DNA of 64,000 nt from Treponema sp. (GCA_017940005.1 JAGAZO010000008.1:181056-245055); one strand, 5' to 3'; positions 9,989 through 20,049 are shown, numbered from the stretch's first letter. Notes: generated by a model not told the origin, from the sequence alone. Translations and numbers: made by a program.

Positions 9989-11929
9989 ATGGCAGATTTA
10001 TTTGATGTAGCGCAAGCGGCACAGCAGAGCGAAAAAACGAAGCGAATTGCAGAGCTTGCGTTTCTCATAAAAAAATACCAGGACTCGTATTATAACGGTG
10101 AGGGCGAAATAAGCGATGCAGCGTTTGACGCGCTCTGGGACGAATTAAAATCGCTCGACCCTGCAAATGCGGTGCTGCACAAAGTTGGCGCGGATTCAGG
10201 CAATTTTGAAAAAGTGCGCCACATCATGCCGATGGGAAGCCAGGAGAAAGCTGCAAATCCTGAACAATTTCGCGGCTGGGCGCAAAAGCATGCGTATAAT
10301 GACTATCTCGTTGAATACAAGCTCGACGGCGCGTCTCTTGAGTTGCAGTATGCGAACGGGGCGCTTGTTTGCGCTGTGACGCGTGGCGACGGCACAACAG
10401 GCGATGACATCACGGCAAATGCAAAAAAGATGGGCGGCGTGCTGCAGGAACTTGCGGGCAGTTCGTTTACTGGCGGCGTGCGTGGCGAAGTGATTATGAC
10501 GCACGAGGTGCACAAGGCAAAATACAGCGACAAAGCAAACTGCCGCAACGCTGCGAACGGCATTATGAAGCGAAAAGACGGCAAAGGCAGCGACGACCTT
10601 ATGCTCATAGCGTATGACGCCTGGTCAGCTGACGATGCGTCACCTTTCAGCGATGAAGAAGAAAAAATTGCGTGGCTTTCGTCGTGCGGTTTTACTGTTG
10701 TGCCGCTTAAAATATGCAGCAGCGTAGACGACGTTATTGCATATCGCGCGTCTGTCATGGAAAAACGCAAAACGCTTGGCTACGACATTGACGGGCTTGT
10801 TGTTAAAGAGCGCGCCATAAACCGCGAAGACTCATTGCGCGCGCGTCCCGACAGGCAGATTGCGTTCAAGTTCAGCCTTGAGGAAGCTGTTTCCGTGCTG
10901 CGTTCTGTTGAGTGGAGCAAAAGCGGCGGCACGTACACGCCTGTCGCCATTTTTGATGCAGTGGAGCTTGCGGGGACGACTGTGCAGCGCGCAAGTCTTG
11001 CAAACCCAGACACTATGCGCGCGCTTGGCGTTGCGCTTGGAAGTGCTGTCGTTGTTGTGAAGCGTGGCGAAATCATTCCAAAGATTGAAAGTGTTGTGCC
11101 GTCTGACAACGAGACAACGCCGATTGCATTTCCAAAAACATGCGAAACATGCGGTACGCCGCTTGTCGATGAAGGCTCGCGTCTTTTTTGCCCAAACAAA
11201 TCGTGCAAAAAGCGCGTGCTTCATCAGCTTTTAAAATGGGTGCGCACTGTTGACATACGCGATTTGGGCGAAACGCTTGTCACAGCTCTTTTTGATGCAG
11301 GAAAAATCGCGTCAATTACAGACATCTATTCGCTCACGCAAGAAATGCTCACGCCATTTTTTTTGAATGAAGAGAGCATCGCCGCAGAAAAACGCTCGCT
11401 TGGGGCGGCAAAAGTTGTCGCTTCTATTGCGAATCATCGCCGCATGAATCTTGCAGTTTTTGTTGCGGGCTTTGACATAGAAGGCATTGGCGAAACGATG
11501 GCGGAGAAACTCGTCGCGTCAGGATTTGATACGCTTGAAAAAATGCTCGCAGCAACGCAAGAGCAGTTTGCCGCTGTTTACGGGTTTGCAGAAAAGATGG
11601 CGCATATTGCAGTCGAAGGGATTGCAGAGAATGCGGCAGAAATGCGCGCGCTTGCCAATTCAGGCACTATAGCGCTCGAACTGCAATCAAGCGGCGTGTT
11701 TGCAGGAAAGTCGTTCTGTTTTACCGGCGAGCTTTTGACGATGAAGCGGGCTGATGCAGAGCAGCTTGTGAAAAAAAATGGCGGCACGTGCAAATCTTCC
11801 GTCACAAAAGATTTGTCATATCTTGTTACGAACGACAAGACAAGCGGCTCGTCAAAAAATGTGAAAGCTGCAAAGCTCGGCATTCCCGTCATCGATGAAA
11901 CAGAGTTTATTAAATTGGCAAACGCATGA
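9989..11929 (+). CDS. ligA: NAD-dependent DNA ligase
   Basis: Seals nicks in DNA using NAD+. The 646-residue protein is slightly shorter than the usual ~670. Order: N-terminal Ia region, adenylation domain with active-site Lys 111 in EYKLDGAS, nucleotidyl-transfer motifs (GEVIMT, DIDGLVVK), OB fold, Cys4 zinc finger (CETCGTPLVDEGSRLFCPNKSC spans about residues 385-410), helix-hairpin-helix repeats, and a C-terminal BRCT domain starting at about GKSFCFTGELL. The ATG at 9989 follows GGCGGAGA. Confidence 0.96.
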   Translation: MADLFDVAQAAQQSEKTKRIAELAFLIKKYQDSYYNGEGEISDAAFDALWDELKSLDPANAVLHKVGADSGNFEKVRHIMPMGSQEKAANPEQFRGWAQKHAYNDYLVEYKLDGASLELQYANGALVCAVTRGDGTTGDDITANAKKMGGVLQELAGSSFTGGVRGEVIMTHEVHKAKYSDKANCRNAANGIMKRKDGKGSDDLMLIAYDAWSADDASPFSDEEEKIAWLSSCGFTVVPLKICSSVDDVIAYRASVMEKRKTLGYDIDGLVVKERAINREDSLRARPDRQIAFKFSLEEAVSVLRSVEWSKSGGTYTPVAIFDAVELAGTTVQRASLANPDTMRALGVALGSAVVVVKRGEIIPKIESVVPSDNETTPIAFPKTCETCGTPLVDEGSRLFCPNKSCKKRVLHQLLKWVRTVDIRDLGETLVTALFDAGKIASITDIYSLTQEMLTPFFLNEESIAAEKRSLGAAKVVASIANHRRMNLAVFVAGFDIEGIGETMAEKLVASGFDTLEKMLAATQEQFAAVYGFAEKMAHIAVEGIAENAAEMRALANSGTIALELQSSGVFAGKSFCFTGELLTMKRADAEQLVKKNGGTCKSSVTKDLSYLVTNDKTSGSSKNVKAAKLGIPVIDETEFIKLANA

Positions 11930-12014
11930 ACAAACTGCAATTTCGTGCTTTCCCGCGTGTTCGCGATTTTGGGCGGAGTTTTTACCGATGAGGTGTGTCG
12001 ATTGAGAGGTGCGT

Positions 12015-12632
12015 ATGGCTAAACATGCATCTATGCATCATGTTGTCTTTAATGCAGTTTTTACGCTGCTGCTCGCGTACTTTGTGGTCTTTGCGCTTTC
12101 ATTTGCACGATGTTTTAGCGCGGCGTCGCGTATTCCCCGCATAGAAAACTATGAGGTAATGCGCATACTCATTTATGGGGCAAGCGCTTCTGAAAGCGGC
12201 GAAACGATAAGCGCAGTCATTTCTGTGCTCGATACAAGCGGGAATGAATGCGCGGTAATCGAACGCTCATGGCGCGGCTCGTCGCTTGCAGTTGATTTTA
12301 AAAGCGCTGAGTTTTCAGAAAAGAAGATAGTATTTCCGTATATGATTTATGGCCGCGCAACAATAGCGCCGCAGCGTGCTTTTGCAAAGGCAGGAACAAT
12401 GCTTTCACAGTATTATAGCGAGCACGGGCAGTGCTTGCTTTTGGGCGCTGGTTCTACATGTGACGACAGGCGCAACCTGCATACGCTCTTGCGTTTTGCA
12501 TTGAATCCTGCCGCTCATTTTGCTGCGGGATTTTCTCGCACCTATACAATCGATTTGTCCCGCTGTGCGACAGGCGTGTATTACAGCATCACGACTGGCA
12601 CAGACGGAACGATTGCGTTGCGGCGAGAGTAA
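12015..12632 (+). CDS. Small membrane-anchored protein of unknown function
   Basis: A 205-residue protein with one N-terminal membrane segment (VFNAVFTLLLAYFVVFALSF, residues ~10-30) and a soluble domain of about 170 residues with several cysteines. The ATG at 12015 is preferred to the GTG at 12009 because GAGAGG ends just five bases before it. It follows ligA in the same direction. At its 3' end (12636-12655) there is a short inverted repeat, CGCTCAT/ATGAGCG, between convergent genes. No family recognised. Confidence 0.65.
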   Translation: MAKHASMHHVVFNAVFTLLLAYFVVFALSFARCFSAASRIPRIENYEVMRILIYGASASESGETISAVISVLDTSGNECAVIERSWRGSSLAVDFKSAEFSEKKIVFPYMIYGRATIAPQRAFAKAGTMLSQYYSEHGQCLLLGAGSTCDDRRNLHTLLRFALNPAAHFAAGFSRTYTIDLSRCATGVYYSITTGTDGTIALRRE

Positions 12633-12771
12633 CGACAGGCGCTCATTCACATGAGCGAACTTTCAGCAGACGGAATGATTGAGTTGCGCAGAGAACAGCA
12701 CTGCACACTTGTTGCGCGGCAAATGTGTTACTGCGCGCGGCGCTGTTTGCAGTTGCGTCATGCAGCGATTG

Positions 12772-13752
12772 TCAATTTTCTGGTTTTGTGTACGCGTAAT
12801 CACCGGTAAAAAAATCAGGCGAAACTGCGCACATGTTAAGCCGCACTTCCCAATGTAAGTGAGGTCCAGTTGCAAGCCCCGTTGCGCCTGAAAGCCCAAT
12901 CCGTTCTCCCTGCTTTACGATTTGCCCTTCTTTTACGTTGAGGACGCTCATGTGATAGTACAAGCTGTATAATCCCGGCGCGTGCTCGATAACGGCGCTC
13001 CAGCCTGTTGAGATTCTGTTTTCAGCGAGCACAACGCGACCGTCTGCGCACGAAGAAACGACAGTGCCTTCAGGAACGCCGTAGTCTATTCCATAATGTT
13101 CGCTTGTTGCAGTTCGTCCGCTTGAATACGCGTATATGCGCCTGTCTCCGAAAAACGATGTGCGCCGCGTGTCAGGCGCAACAGGCGGTACGAACGGCTT
13201 TATCGTGTATATGTTTGCTGCATTTACTGTGGCGAGCACGTTGTTGAGCCTCTCTATCTGTGCAATGCGCTCTGAACTTGTGTCTGTGCGAATAGCTGTA
13301 TTGCGCTCATCGAGCGGAATCGTTTCTTTAATAAAATCTTTTGCGAGCACTGCAACAGGCAGCGTGAATTTTTCCGGCTCTGAACCGAACGCCGTATAGA
13401 TGATTTTAAGCGTGTAGTCGCCGTCTGAAAGCCACGTTGAAAGCGGGACATATGCAAGGAACTCTTGCACGCTCTGCCGCTTTGCCTTTTGATTTACAGC
13501 AAAAAATTGTGCCGTCTCAATGCGCTTTGTTTCGTTGTGCAGTTCTGCAACAGCGACCGTGTCTTCGAGCGCGCGTTTTTTGTCGAGAGAGCGGAGCGTC
13601 ATGCGCACGATGAGCGCATCTCCCTGCTGCGCTGTAGCATTGTATTCAACATTCAACGTGCATGTCGTGCCTTTGAACGATGCAAGCGAAGCTGCCGCAC
13701 TATGTGTTGCCGCGAGTGCGAGTGCGACGACAATCAAAACATATTTTTTCAT
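12772..13752 (-). CDS. M23-family metallopeptidase, periplasmic
   Basis: Peptidoglycan hydrolase or LytM-like activator. The 326-residue protein has a signal peptide (MKKYVLIVVALALAATHSAA) and a ~170-residue beta-rich spacer. The LytM domain has the zinc-binding His/Asp in HYGIDYG (about H219 and D223) and the C-terminal HLHWE motif. Both zinc-site motifs are intact, so it may be catalytically active. It lies 19 bases downstream of recJ in a minus-strand cluster. The protein ends near the convergent gene at 12632. Confidence 0.88.
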   Translation of the reverse strand: MKKYVLIVVALALAATHSAAASLASFKGTTCTLNVEYNATAQQGDALIVRMTLRSLDKKRALEDTVAVAELHNETKRIETAQFFAVNQKAKRQSVQEFLAYVPLSTWLSDGDYTLKIIYTAFGSEPEKFTLPVAVLAKDFIKETIPLDERNTAIRTDTSSERIAQIERLNNVLATVNAANIYTIKPFVPPVAPDTRRTSFFGDRRIYAYSSGRTATSEHYGIDYGVPEGTVVSSCADGRVVLAENRISTGWSAVIEHAPGLYSLYYHMSVLNVKEGQIVKQGERIGLSGATGLATGPHLHWEVRLNMCAVSPDFFTGDYAYTKPEN

Positions 13753-13771
13753 TACTCATTGCTCCTTGTAT

Positions 13772-15907
13772 TTAAGAATTGCTTGTTTTAATATCGGCAA
13801 GAATCATCTGCGGAGTTGATATGCCGTTGAACGTGTTTCTGTTTATCGAATACACTATGTCGAGCGCATCTCCCTTGTTAAAATCGCGTCCGAGCCGCTC
13901 GCCTTCGCCCCAGAAAATCGCGGGGAATTTGTATTTTCCGCAGTCGAACGTGATTTTCAAGTGCTGCCGCTCGCTTCTGCCCATCGTTATTGCGTCGAAC
14001 ACGTGGAGCGATTTTGATAAAAACATGATTTCGCGATTTCCTTCTCCAAACGGCTCAAACGAATCGACTGTGGAAAGGATGTCAGGCGTGAGATAATTTT
14101 GCGGCAGCTCTGCATCTATTTCAAGTGCGCTCGACTCTTCTGCAAGCGTGATTGATTTTGCGAGCGTCTGCAATGTTTCAATGAACGAGTCAAGTTTTGC
14201 GCGCTCGAATGAGAATCCTGCGGCGTAGTTGTGCCCGCCGTGGTTGATAAAAAAATCGCCAAAGCTGTCGAGAAATTCTGTCGCGTTGAGTCCGCGCGAA
14301 CTGCGCATTGAGCCAACCGCTGTGGTGCTGTCAATAAACGTAACGATGATGGCGGGCACGCTGTATTTGTTCATAAAGCGCGCGGCGAGAATGCCTGTTA
14401 CGCCCTTGTTTATTCGCTCGTCTATGACGACGCACAGTTTTTTTCCATACAGCGAAAAACTTTCTTCTGCTTGATTCATTGTGACAGACAACGCGTCCTG
14501 CACGAGCTGTTTGCGCTTTTCGTTGAGCGCAATAATCTCTTCTGCAAGTTTTTCGCGCTCGTCGCCGCGCTCCGAGATGAGCATAGTGAGCGCAATGTCA
14601 GAGCGTCCCACTCGTCCTGCCGCATTGAGCGACGGAATGACTGTCCACGACAAATCTGTCGAGCTGATTTTTTTGCCTGTCATGTTGAGGCGCGAAAACA
14701 ACTCTGCAAGTCCGTGCCGCAGTTTGCCGCTGTTGATGGACGCAAGCCCTTGCCGCGCGAGAATCCTGTTTTCATCTTTAAGCGGCATGATGTCTGCCAG
14801 TAGCGCAAGCATGACGAGCTGCAAATCGTCCTGCTCGTTTTCAAGCTTTTGCTTTGTCGCAATCTTTTTTTCTGCAAACGTCACAAACACATTGTAAAAT
14901 CCTTCAAGCTCTGTTGCAGGCGTTTCGCTGTATTTTGCAATTTTAGACATGTCTTTTACGGCGAGCAGGCTTGCGTTTGCCAGGTGCGGAATCATCGTTG
15001 CAATTTGCGGGCGAAAATCAATTACGTTGAACTCAACGCCGCTTCCAAAAATTGCTGCAAGCTGTTTTTTTACCGCGTGCTCGTTCCACACAAAAATCTG
15101 CTGACCTGAAAGAAATGCGGGCAGTTTTGTCTGCGTGATTGAAACTGCGTCTCCTGCAATATGCTCGCACAGCGATTCTGTTGGCACAAGATTCCGCACT
15201 TTCATGCACTCGATGATGGAGCCGTCTTCCTCTGCAGGGCGCACGTTGAGCAGCGACACATCTTCTTTGTAGAGTTCTGTTTCGCTGAAGCGGAGCGCGG
15301 AGACGAGCTTGAACGAAACTGCCGCGCCTGAAATGTCTTTGAACGGGTAGCCTGCATTTTCAAGTTTCGGGTCAAGGATGGTGAATGCTTCGGGGAGCGT
15401 TTCAGGCGGATTGTGGTGGTCTGTGATGATTACGTCTATGCCGAGCTCGTTTGCATGCGCAACTTCCTGCACATTTGAAATGCCGCAGTCTACCGTGATG
15501 ATGAGCGTGCCGTACTGTTTTGCAAAATCATCTACCGCTTCGAGCGAAAGCCCGTATGTGTCGTCGCCGACGGGAAGCCGCCACGACACATCGTATCCAT
15601 TTTGTGAAAGATACGTGTAGAGGATTGCAGTGCCCGACACGCCGTCAACATCTCTGTCGCCAAAAATCAATATTTTTTCTGCTTCGTCTTTTGCATTTTT
15701 TATGCGGTCAACAGCGTCTTCCATGTTGCGAAACAAAAACGGATTGTGCAAAAAGCGCACATCATTTTCCCGAAAATAGAGCACATCGCGTCCCGTTGTG
15801 ATTCCGCGCCGCGCCATAATTGAAGCGGTGAGCGCGTCAACGCCGTATGTGTCGCAGAGAAATTGTATCGATTCTCGCGAAACGTCTTTTTTATGCCATT
15901 CTTTCAC
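13772..15907 (-). CDS. recJ: Single-stranded-DNA-specific exonuclease RecJ
   Basis: 5'-3' exonuclease used in recombination and repair. The 711-residue protein has the DHH phosphoesterase motifs FGDRDVDGVSGTAIL (residue ~82) and ITDHHNPPE (residue ~163), a DHHA1 region with GGHNYAAGFS (residue ~555), and a C-terminal OB domain. It is longer than E. coli RecJ (~577) because of an insert of about 130 residues after residue 220. The ATG at 15907 is followed by MKEWHKKDVSRES. recO lies in the same cluster, so two RecF-pathway genes are close together. Confidence 0.94.
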   Translation of the reverse strand: MKEWHKKDVSRESIQFLCDTYGVDALTASIMARRGITTGRDVLYFRENDVRFLHNPFLFRNMEDAVDRIKNAKDEAEKILIFGDRDVDGVSGTAILYTYLSQNGYDVSWRLPVGDDTYGLSLEAVDDFAKQYGTLIITVDCGISNVQEVAHANELGIDVIITDHHNPPETLPEAFTILDPKLENAGYPFKDISGAAVSFKLVSALRFSETELYKEDVSLLNVRPAEEDGSIIECMKVRNLVPTESLCEHIAGDAVSITQTKLPAFLSGQQIFVWNEHAVKKQLAAIFGSGVEFNVIDFRPQIATMIPHLANASLLAVKDMSKIAKYSETPATELEGFYNVFVTFAEKKIATKQKLENEQDDLQLVMLALLADIMPLKDENRILARQGLASINSGKLRHGLAELFSRLNMTGKKISSTDLSWTVIPSLNAAGRVGRSDIALTMLISERGDEREKLAEEIIALNEKRKQLVQDALSVTMNQAEESFSLYGKKLCVVIDERINKGVTGILAARFMNKYSVPAIIVTFIDSTTAVGSMRSSRGLNATEFLDSFGDFFINHGGHNYAAGFSFERAKLDSFIETLQTLAKSITLAEESSALEIDAELPQNYLTPDILSTVDSFEPFGEGNREIMFLSKSLHVFDAITMGRSERQHLKITFDCGKYKFPAIFWGEGERLGRDFNKGDALDIVYSINRNTFNGISTPQMILADIKTSNS

Positions 15908-15952
15908 GTATGCATCGCGCGTCAGTGCGAACGCGCATCTCCTTCTTGTCGT

Positions 15953-17299
15953 TTATTGATGTATCTCTTTGCAGATGAGCGGCGCCATGCGCGGTTTTTC
16001 ATCTGAATACATAATCGCCTTTTCGAGCCGCGCGCATGCGGGGGCAAGGCACGCATCGTCTTTGCCGTACACGTCCATGATGATGTCGCCTTCGTGCACT
16101 GCGCTTCCGCTCGTGGCGTGCAGTATGAATCCTGCATCTGCGCACACATCATCTGTCGTCTTGTTTCTGCCAACGCCCAAATCGACGCCTGCAAGTCCTA
16201 TGTGAAGCGCGTCAAGAAAAATGTAGCCGTTGTGTGCCGCTTTTACGACAGTGTGATATTTTGAGCGCCGCTTTCCGATTTGCGCCATGAGCGCGTCAGG
16301 ATTGCCGCCTTGCGCTTTAACATTTTCAAGGAATTTTTTGAGTGCCGCTCCTGACTTCACCGCCGCCGTGCATTGTGCGAGCGCGTCTTCCTTTGACGAC
16401 GCTTTTCCACCGAGCAGCACCATTTCGGAAGCAAGCGCATATGTTTCCTCCATTACGTCAGCAGGTCCATTGTTTTGCAAGCATTCAATCGTCTCTTCGA
16501 TTTCCAAAAAGTTGCCAATTTTTATGCCGAGCGGCGTATCCATATTTGTGAGGAATGCGGTCGCTTTTTTGCCCATAGTGCCCGCAGTTTTTACGAGCGA
16601 GCGTGCGAGCGTTTCTGCGTCTGCAACAGATTTCATAAATGCGCCGCTGCCATACTTTACGTCGAACACGAGCGCATCGCTTCCTTCTGCAACTTTTTTT
16701 GAGAGAATGCTCGCAGTGATAAGCGGCACTGATTCAACTGTTCCCGTTACATCGCGGAGCGCGTAGAGCAGACGGTCTGCCGGCACAATCTCCTTTGTCT
16801 GCCCCGTCATTGCGAATCCTGTTTTTGCGATGATTTTTTTGAATTCGTCCTGCGTCAATCCTACGCGGTAGTTTTCGATAGATTCAAGTTTGTCGAGCGT
16901 GCCGCCTGTATGACCGAGCGCGCGTCCGCTCATCATGGGCACTTGCACGCCGCAGCATGCGACAATCGGCGCAAGCTGCAGCGAAATTTTATCGCCGACG
17001 CCGCCTGTTGAATGCTTGTCTACGAATGGTCCTGAAAGCCCTGACAGATCGATTACGCTGCCCGAATGAAGCATAATATCTGTGAGCCAGCCTGTTTCCT
17101 CGAATGTCATGCCATTGAAGTACACCGCCATGAGCCATGCAGCAATTTGGTAATCGGGAATTGTTCCTGCAACATAGCCGTCGATGAAATATTTTATTTC
17201 TTCTTTTGTGAGCGTTGTGCTCCCAGTTAAATGCTGCGCGCCGTTTTCATCGCGCACAAATGTTCCGCGTTTCTTTGTGATGATGTCTGTCGGTCTCAT
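15953..17299 (-). CDS. deoA: Thymidine/pyrimidine-nucleoside phosphorylase
   Basis: Phosphorolysis of pyrimidine nucleosides to free base and (deoxy)ribose-1-phosphate. The 448-residue protein has the family signature KHSTGGVGDKISLQLAP (residue ~95), the GRALGHTGGTLDKLESI motif and a C-terminal lipoyl-like PYNP domain with GSAVHEGDII. The length fits pyrimidine-nucleoside phosphorylase or thymidine phosphorylase; substrate range cannot be told from the sequence. Its ATG at 17299 overlaps the recO stop by four bases, so the two are coupled. Confidence 0.93.
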   Translation of the reverse strand: MRPTDIITKKRGTFVRDENGAQHLTGSTTLTKEEIKYFIDGYVAGTIPDYQIAAWLMAVYFNGMTFEETGWLTDIMLHSGSVIDLSGLSGPFVDKHSTGGVGDKISLQLAPIVACCGVQVPMMSGRALGHTGGTLDKLESIENYRVGLTQDEFKKIIAKTGFAMTGQTKEIVPADRLLYALRDVTGTVESVPLITASILSKKVAEGSDALVFDVKYGSGAFMKSVADAETLARSLVKTAGTMGKKATAFLTNMDTPLGIKIGNFLEIEETIECLQNNGPADVMEETYALASEMVLLGGKASSKEDALAQCTAAVKSGAALKKFLENVKAQGGNPDALMAQIGKRRSKYHTVVKAAHNGYIFLDALHIGLAGVDLGVGRNKTTDDVCADAGFILHATSGSAVHEGDIIMDVYGKDDACLAPACARLEKAIMYSDEKPRMAPLICKEIHQ

Positions 17300-18111
17300 A
17301 GTATGCCTGCTCCTGTTTCAAGTGATTTTAATTTTGTCCCTGCCGCCTGCTCTGCAAGAAAAAACACAAGATGCTGTATGTCGTGCAAGGCACGTTCATC
17401 AAGCGGCAACGCGCGCGATTGTGCGGGAGCAAGCTTTGCAACAGCGTCGAGGTACTGCGCTGCTTCCGCACTGAGTATGAATCGATATGCTTCCCGCTTT
17501 TGAAGCGCGCCATGTGCAATCGAATGTTCTGCACAAGCGTGACACAAAAAAACATTTTCCCCAGCGTCATATACTACTGCATTTTGCGCATTATTTCCAG
17601 TGAGCAGTTTTCCGCACAACGCGCATGAGGACGCATCAGGCTGTACGCCGAGCAGCGCAAGGTAGCGCCACAAAAAACGCGCAAGCCCCGCGCTGCATTG
17701 CGCGTCGGAGGCGATGTCAAGCCCGTCGAAAAATCCCGATGCAAGCTGCCAGCACTTTTCAAAACTTCCCGCGCATTTTGTCTTGAGTATCAATTCTGCG
17801 GCGAGCGAAGCGGCATACATTTTGCGCAAGTTTTCACGAAACGACAGATGATAATTGCGCACGTCAAAGTCGGAGAGCTTTACGTTGCGCTCCAGCTCTC
17901 CGCGCTCTTTGCAGTACAAGTATGCCGTTCCGCTGTTCCATTGCGCCGCGAGCGAGCGCAGTTTGCTTTTGGGGCCACCGTACATGGTTGCGTATACAAT
18001 GCCGCTTTCCTTTGTCAAAAAACATATGGAGCTGTTGTTTTCTCCGAGCGGCTTTACTGAAAAGATTATTGCGTGCGTGACGTAGTTCCGCGACATAGCT
18101 GCATGATACAT
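17296..18111 (-). CDS. recO: DNA repair protein RecO
   Basis: Loads RecA with RecR in gap repair. The protein has an N-terminal OB fold (AIIFSVKPLGENNSSICFL region), a helical middle, and a zinc finger with CALCGKL and CHAC (about residues 160-195). The start is either ATG 18111 or ATG 18096 (MSRNYVTH); neither has a strong ribosome-binding site. It is the first gene of the recO-deoA-recJ-M23 run and overlaps deoA as ATGA. Confidence 0.92.
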   Translation of the reverse strand: MYHAAMSRNYVTHAIIFSVKPLGENNSSICFLTKESGIVYATMYGGPKSKLRSLAAQWNSGTAYLYCKERGELERNVKLSDFDVRNYHLSFRENLRKMYAASLAAELILKTKCAGSFEKCWQLASGFFDGLDIASDAQCSAGLARFLWRYLALLGVQPDASSCALCGKLLTGNNAQNAVVYDAGENVFLCHACAEHSIAHGALQKREAYRFILSAEAAQYLDAVAKLAPAQSRALPLDERALHDIQHLVFFLAEQAAGTKLKSLETGAGIL

Positions 18112-18548
18112 GATTTTTTAGGATTGCGCTATACGAGTATGCTATTTGTACAAACTACTGTGAATGTGCATGGTGCAGGAGCGGCAGGTTTGATATTTAC
18201 ATGATTCGGATGGAACGAGATATATTCTGACAATATAGAACATATAATCAAATTTTTGTATTTCCAGCTTTTTGAGTTCTGTTAGAAGTATACAACTAAA
18301 TATCCGCATTTTCTTGCCTGTCGACTTGCCTGACGGCAGGCAGGCAAATCGGCGATTATGCAGAAAGATGCGAATGAGCTTGTGGCTCGTTCTGCAATGA
18401 AGTTATATAAATCGTCGCTTACACGACTTGTGAATGCGTGTGATGAGAAATAAATGTATTTGTTCAAAATTGACGGATTTTTTGCAGCGGCATGGATTTC
18501 TTCACGCTCGCTGAAAACCGCGAACTACGTGAGCAATTTCCCGATAGA
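18112..18548 (+). other. Gene-poor spacer with a short palindromic element
   Basis: No convincing gene. It contains repeated TTGCCTG (18314-18320 and 18326-18332) facing CAGGCAA (18341-18347), which can form a small hairpin. A 31-codon frame at 18358-18453 starts with MQKDANELVARS and may be a decayed fragment; it has no clear ribosome-binding site. The base composition is AT-richer than the neighbouring recO gene. Confidence 0.5.
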
Positions 18549-19409
18549 TTACAGTGCGTTTACCTCATCAAGTGTAAGCCCCGTCACTTCTGCAATTTGT
18601 TCAAGAGGAAGCCCCATCTTTTTAAAATTAGTAGCGGAATTGCGAAGTTTCTCCAAACCTTCAGCGAGTCCTTGCTCACGACCTTGTGCAATACCTTGAG
18701 ATATACCCTCTGCAATACCCTCTGCACGCCCTTCTTCTAATCCTTCTGTCTTCCACTTGTCACGGAGGTCCATTTCGTAAGGAGATATGAGCTGATAAAA
18801 TTCTTTGGCCACTTCTTGCAATCTAGAAATCTCTACCATTTCGTGTATCCTCCTGGTGAGGTCGTTTGAAAGTGTCCCCTCTTGGATGAACGCTAAAAGC
18901 TGCTTAAGCCTTTTGTTGTTCGTATTGTTAAAAGCTGTTGTGTTAATGATGATTTTTTTAGTGCCATCATTAAGTTTAATGCTCCTGTCATTTTTGCACA
19001 AATTTTCAAAAAAGTAAACTGGAAAATTTTTCTTAAAGAAATCAAACTTGCAAATGAAAATGATGTAGTTGTCGCGCAGGTTTTTATAGTGCTCACCTTC
19101 ACGAAGATAGCTCAAATCCAGCATGGATTGATAAAATCGCATACGTTTTGGAAGCTCGTACTTATTCACGACTTGCATTTCTATGTCGTATAGTTTGCCG
19201 TCTATTGTTTCGACGCAAATGTCTAGTCGTACGGCTTTTGTGCCGCTTAAACGGGAGAGCGAGTTTTGCGAGATGATGTTTTTTATGGGAGTGATATTTT
19301 CTGCAAGAATTATTTCAAGCACCTCCTTGCAGATTTCTGTATCTTGCATAACATGGCAAAAAACAAAGTCGTTTGAAAAGTCATATTGTACAGACATACC
19401 ATACCTCAT
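18549..19409 (-). CDS. Rpn-family recombination-promoting nuclease / PD-(D/E)XK transposase-like protein
   Basis: A 286-residue member of the Rpn/YhgA-like group. The N-terminus has DFVFCHVMQD, the PD-(D/E)XK core has LDICVETIDGKLYDIEMQV (catalytic D and ExQ at residues ~60-80), and a helical region follows. Toward the C-terminus (residues ~225-255) there is a run of EG-x-x-(E/Q)G repeats typical of these proteins and prone to length change. The start may be ATG 19409 or the next ATG (MSVQYDFSNDF), 12 bases downstream. It is flanked by gene-poor stretches, consistent with a mobile or multi-copy family. Confidence 0.85.
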   Translation of the reverse strand: MRYGMSVQYDFSNDFVFCHVMQDTEICKEVLEIILAENITPIKNIISQNSLSRLSGTKAVRLDICVETIDGKLYDIEMQVVNKYELPKRMRFYQSMLDLSYLREGEHYKNLRDNYIIFICKFDFFKKNFPVYFFENLCKNDRSIKLNDGTKKIIINTTAFNNTNNKRLKQLLAFIQEGTLSNDLTRRIHEMVEISRLQEVAKEFYQLISPYEMDLRDKWKTEGLEEGRAEGIAEGISQGIAQGREQGLAEGLEKLRNSATNFKKMGLPLEQIAEVTGLTLDEVNAL

Positions 19410-19781
19410 TGAAAAAAATCTTTTACCCTATAATTCGCACAGGATGTGCAATTTTCGGAAGTTTTTTGAAAGAAATTGAAAAAACGGCGCGAATCGGAGC
19501 AACGTGGGGTCTTATGCTCGTGGTGCACCCGTGTGACAAATGCTCTGCACGGCAGCGTATGTTGAAACGATGCGCCTGGCCCGCCCTGGAGTACTAGGAC
19601 GGCGTGCCGTCCGTGCCGACCGCAGGAGCAAAGCGACGAGGACGGTGAGGGTTACCGAAGTACGTAAGGGCGGCTATTCAAAGCCTTTGCCCCAGAAAAA
19701 ATGAGAATATAAAATTTGATTTTCGTGGCGGCCTATTTACAATTCTTTCCTTTTATCATATACTTCCACGAGAGGTGCAGT
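19410..19781 (+). other. Gene-poor spacer with a GC-rich patch
   Basis: No gene seen. Between about 19570 and 19690 the sequence becomes GC-rich and includes a tight inverted repeat GGACGGC-GT-GCCGTCC followed by a purine-rich stretch (CGCAGGAGCAAAGCGACGAG). The patch is unlike both flanking regions and looks like a remnant of a repeated element or structured RNA. The bases just before rpoZ hold its ribosome-binding site AGAGG. Confidence 0.4.
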
Positions 19782-19976
19782 ATGGTTTTTCCGTTAGAAG
19801 AGCTTGTCAAATATCAAGATAACATTTACGAAATCACTGTTGCGGCAAGCCGCCGCGCTTTCCAGATGGCAAAAATCGAAGACCCTGAAATCGAAGAGCA
19901 TGAAGGCAAAGTTGTGTCGCTCGCAGCGCAGCAAGTTTTCGACGAGGAAGTGACGTTTAAAATCGAAGAGCAATAA
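19782..19976 (+). CDS. rpoZ: DNA-directed RNA polymerase omega subunit
   Basis: A 64-residue small subunit that helps RNA polymerase assembly. MVFPLEELVKYQDNIYEIT, then ASRRAFQMAK and GKVVSLAAQQVF, match the compact spirochaetal omega family with its conserved helix and the ARxxVSLA-like segment. ATG 19782 has AGAGG upstream; a longer frame from 19716 has no support. The bS22-like gene starts 73 bases downstream. Confidence 0.85.
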   Translation: MVFPLEELVKYQDNIYEITVAASRRAFQMAKIEDPEIEEHEGKVVSLAAQQVFDEEVTFKIEEQ

Positions 19977-20049
19977 CGGTATTGACGCGCGGCGCGTTTT
20001 GTGCGATAATATTAAACACGTATCAATTTTATAAATGAGGAGATAAACC

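Noticed and set aside
9931..10005. 24-codon frame between trmB and ligA (starts [17 protein letters not shown] overlap)
   Set aside because: It overlaps the ligA start and has no ribosome-binding site of its own; probably chance.
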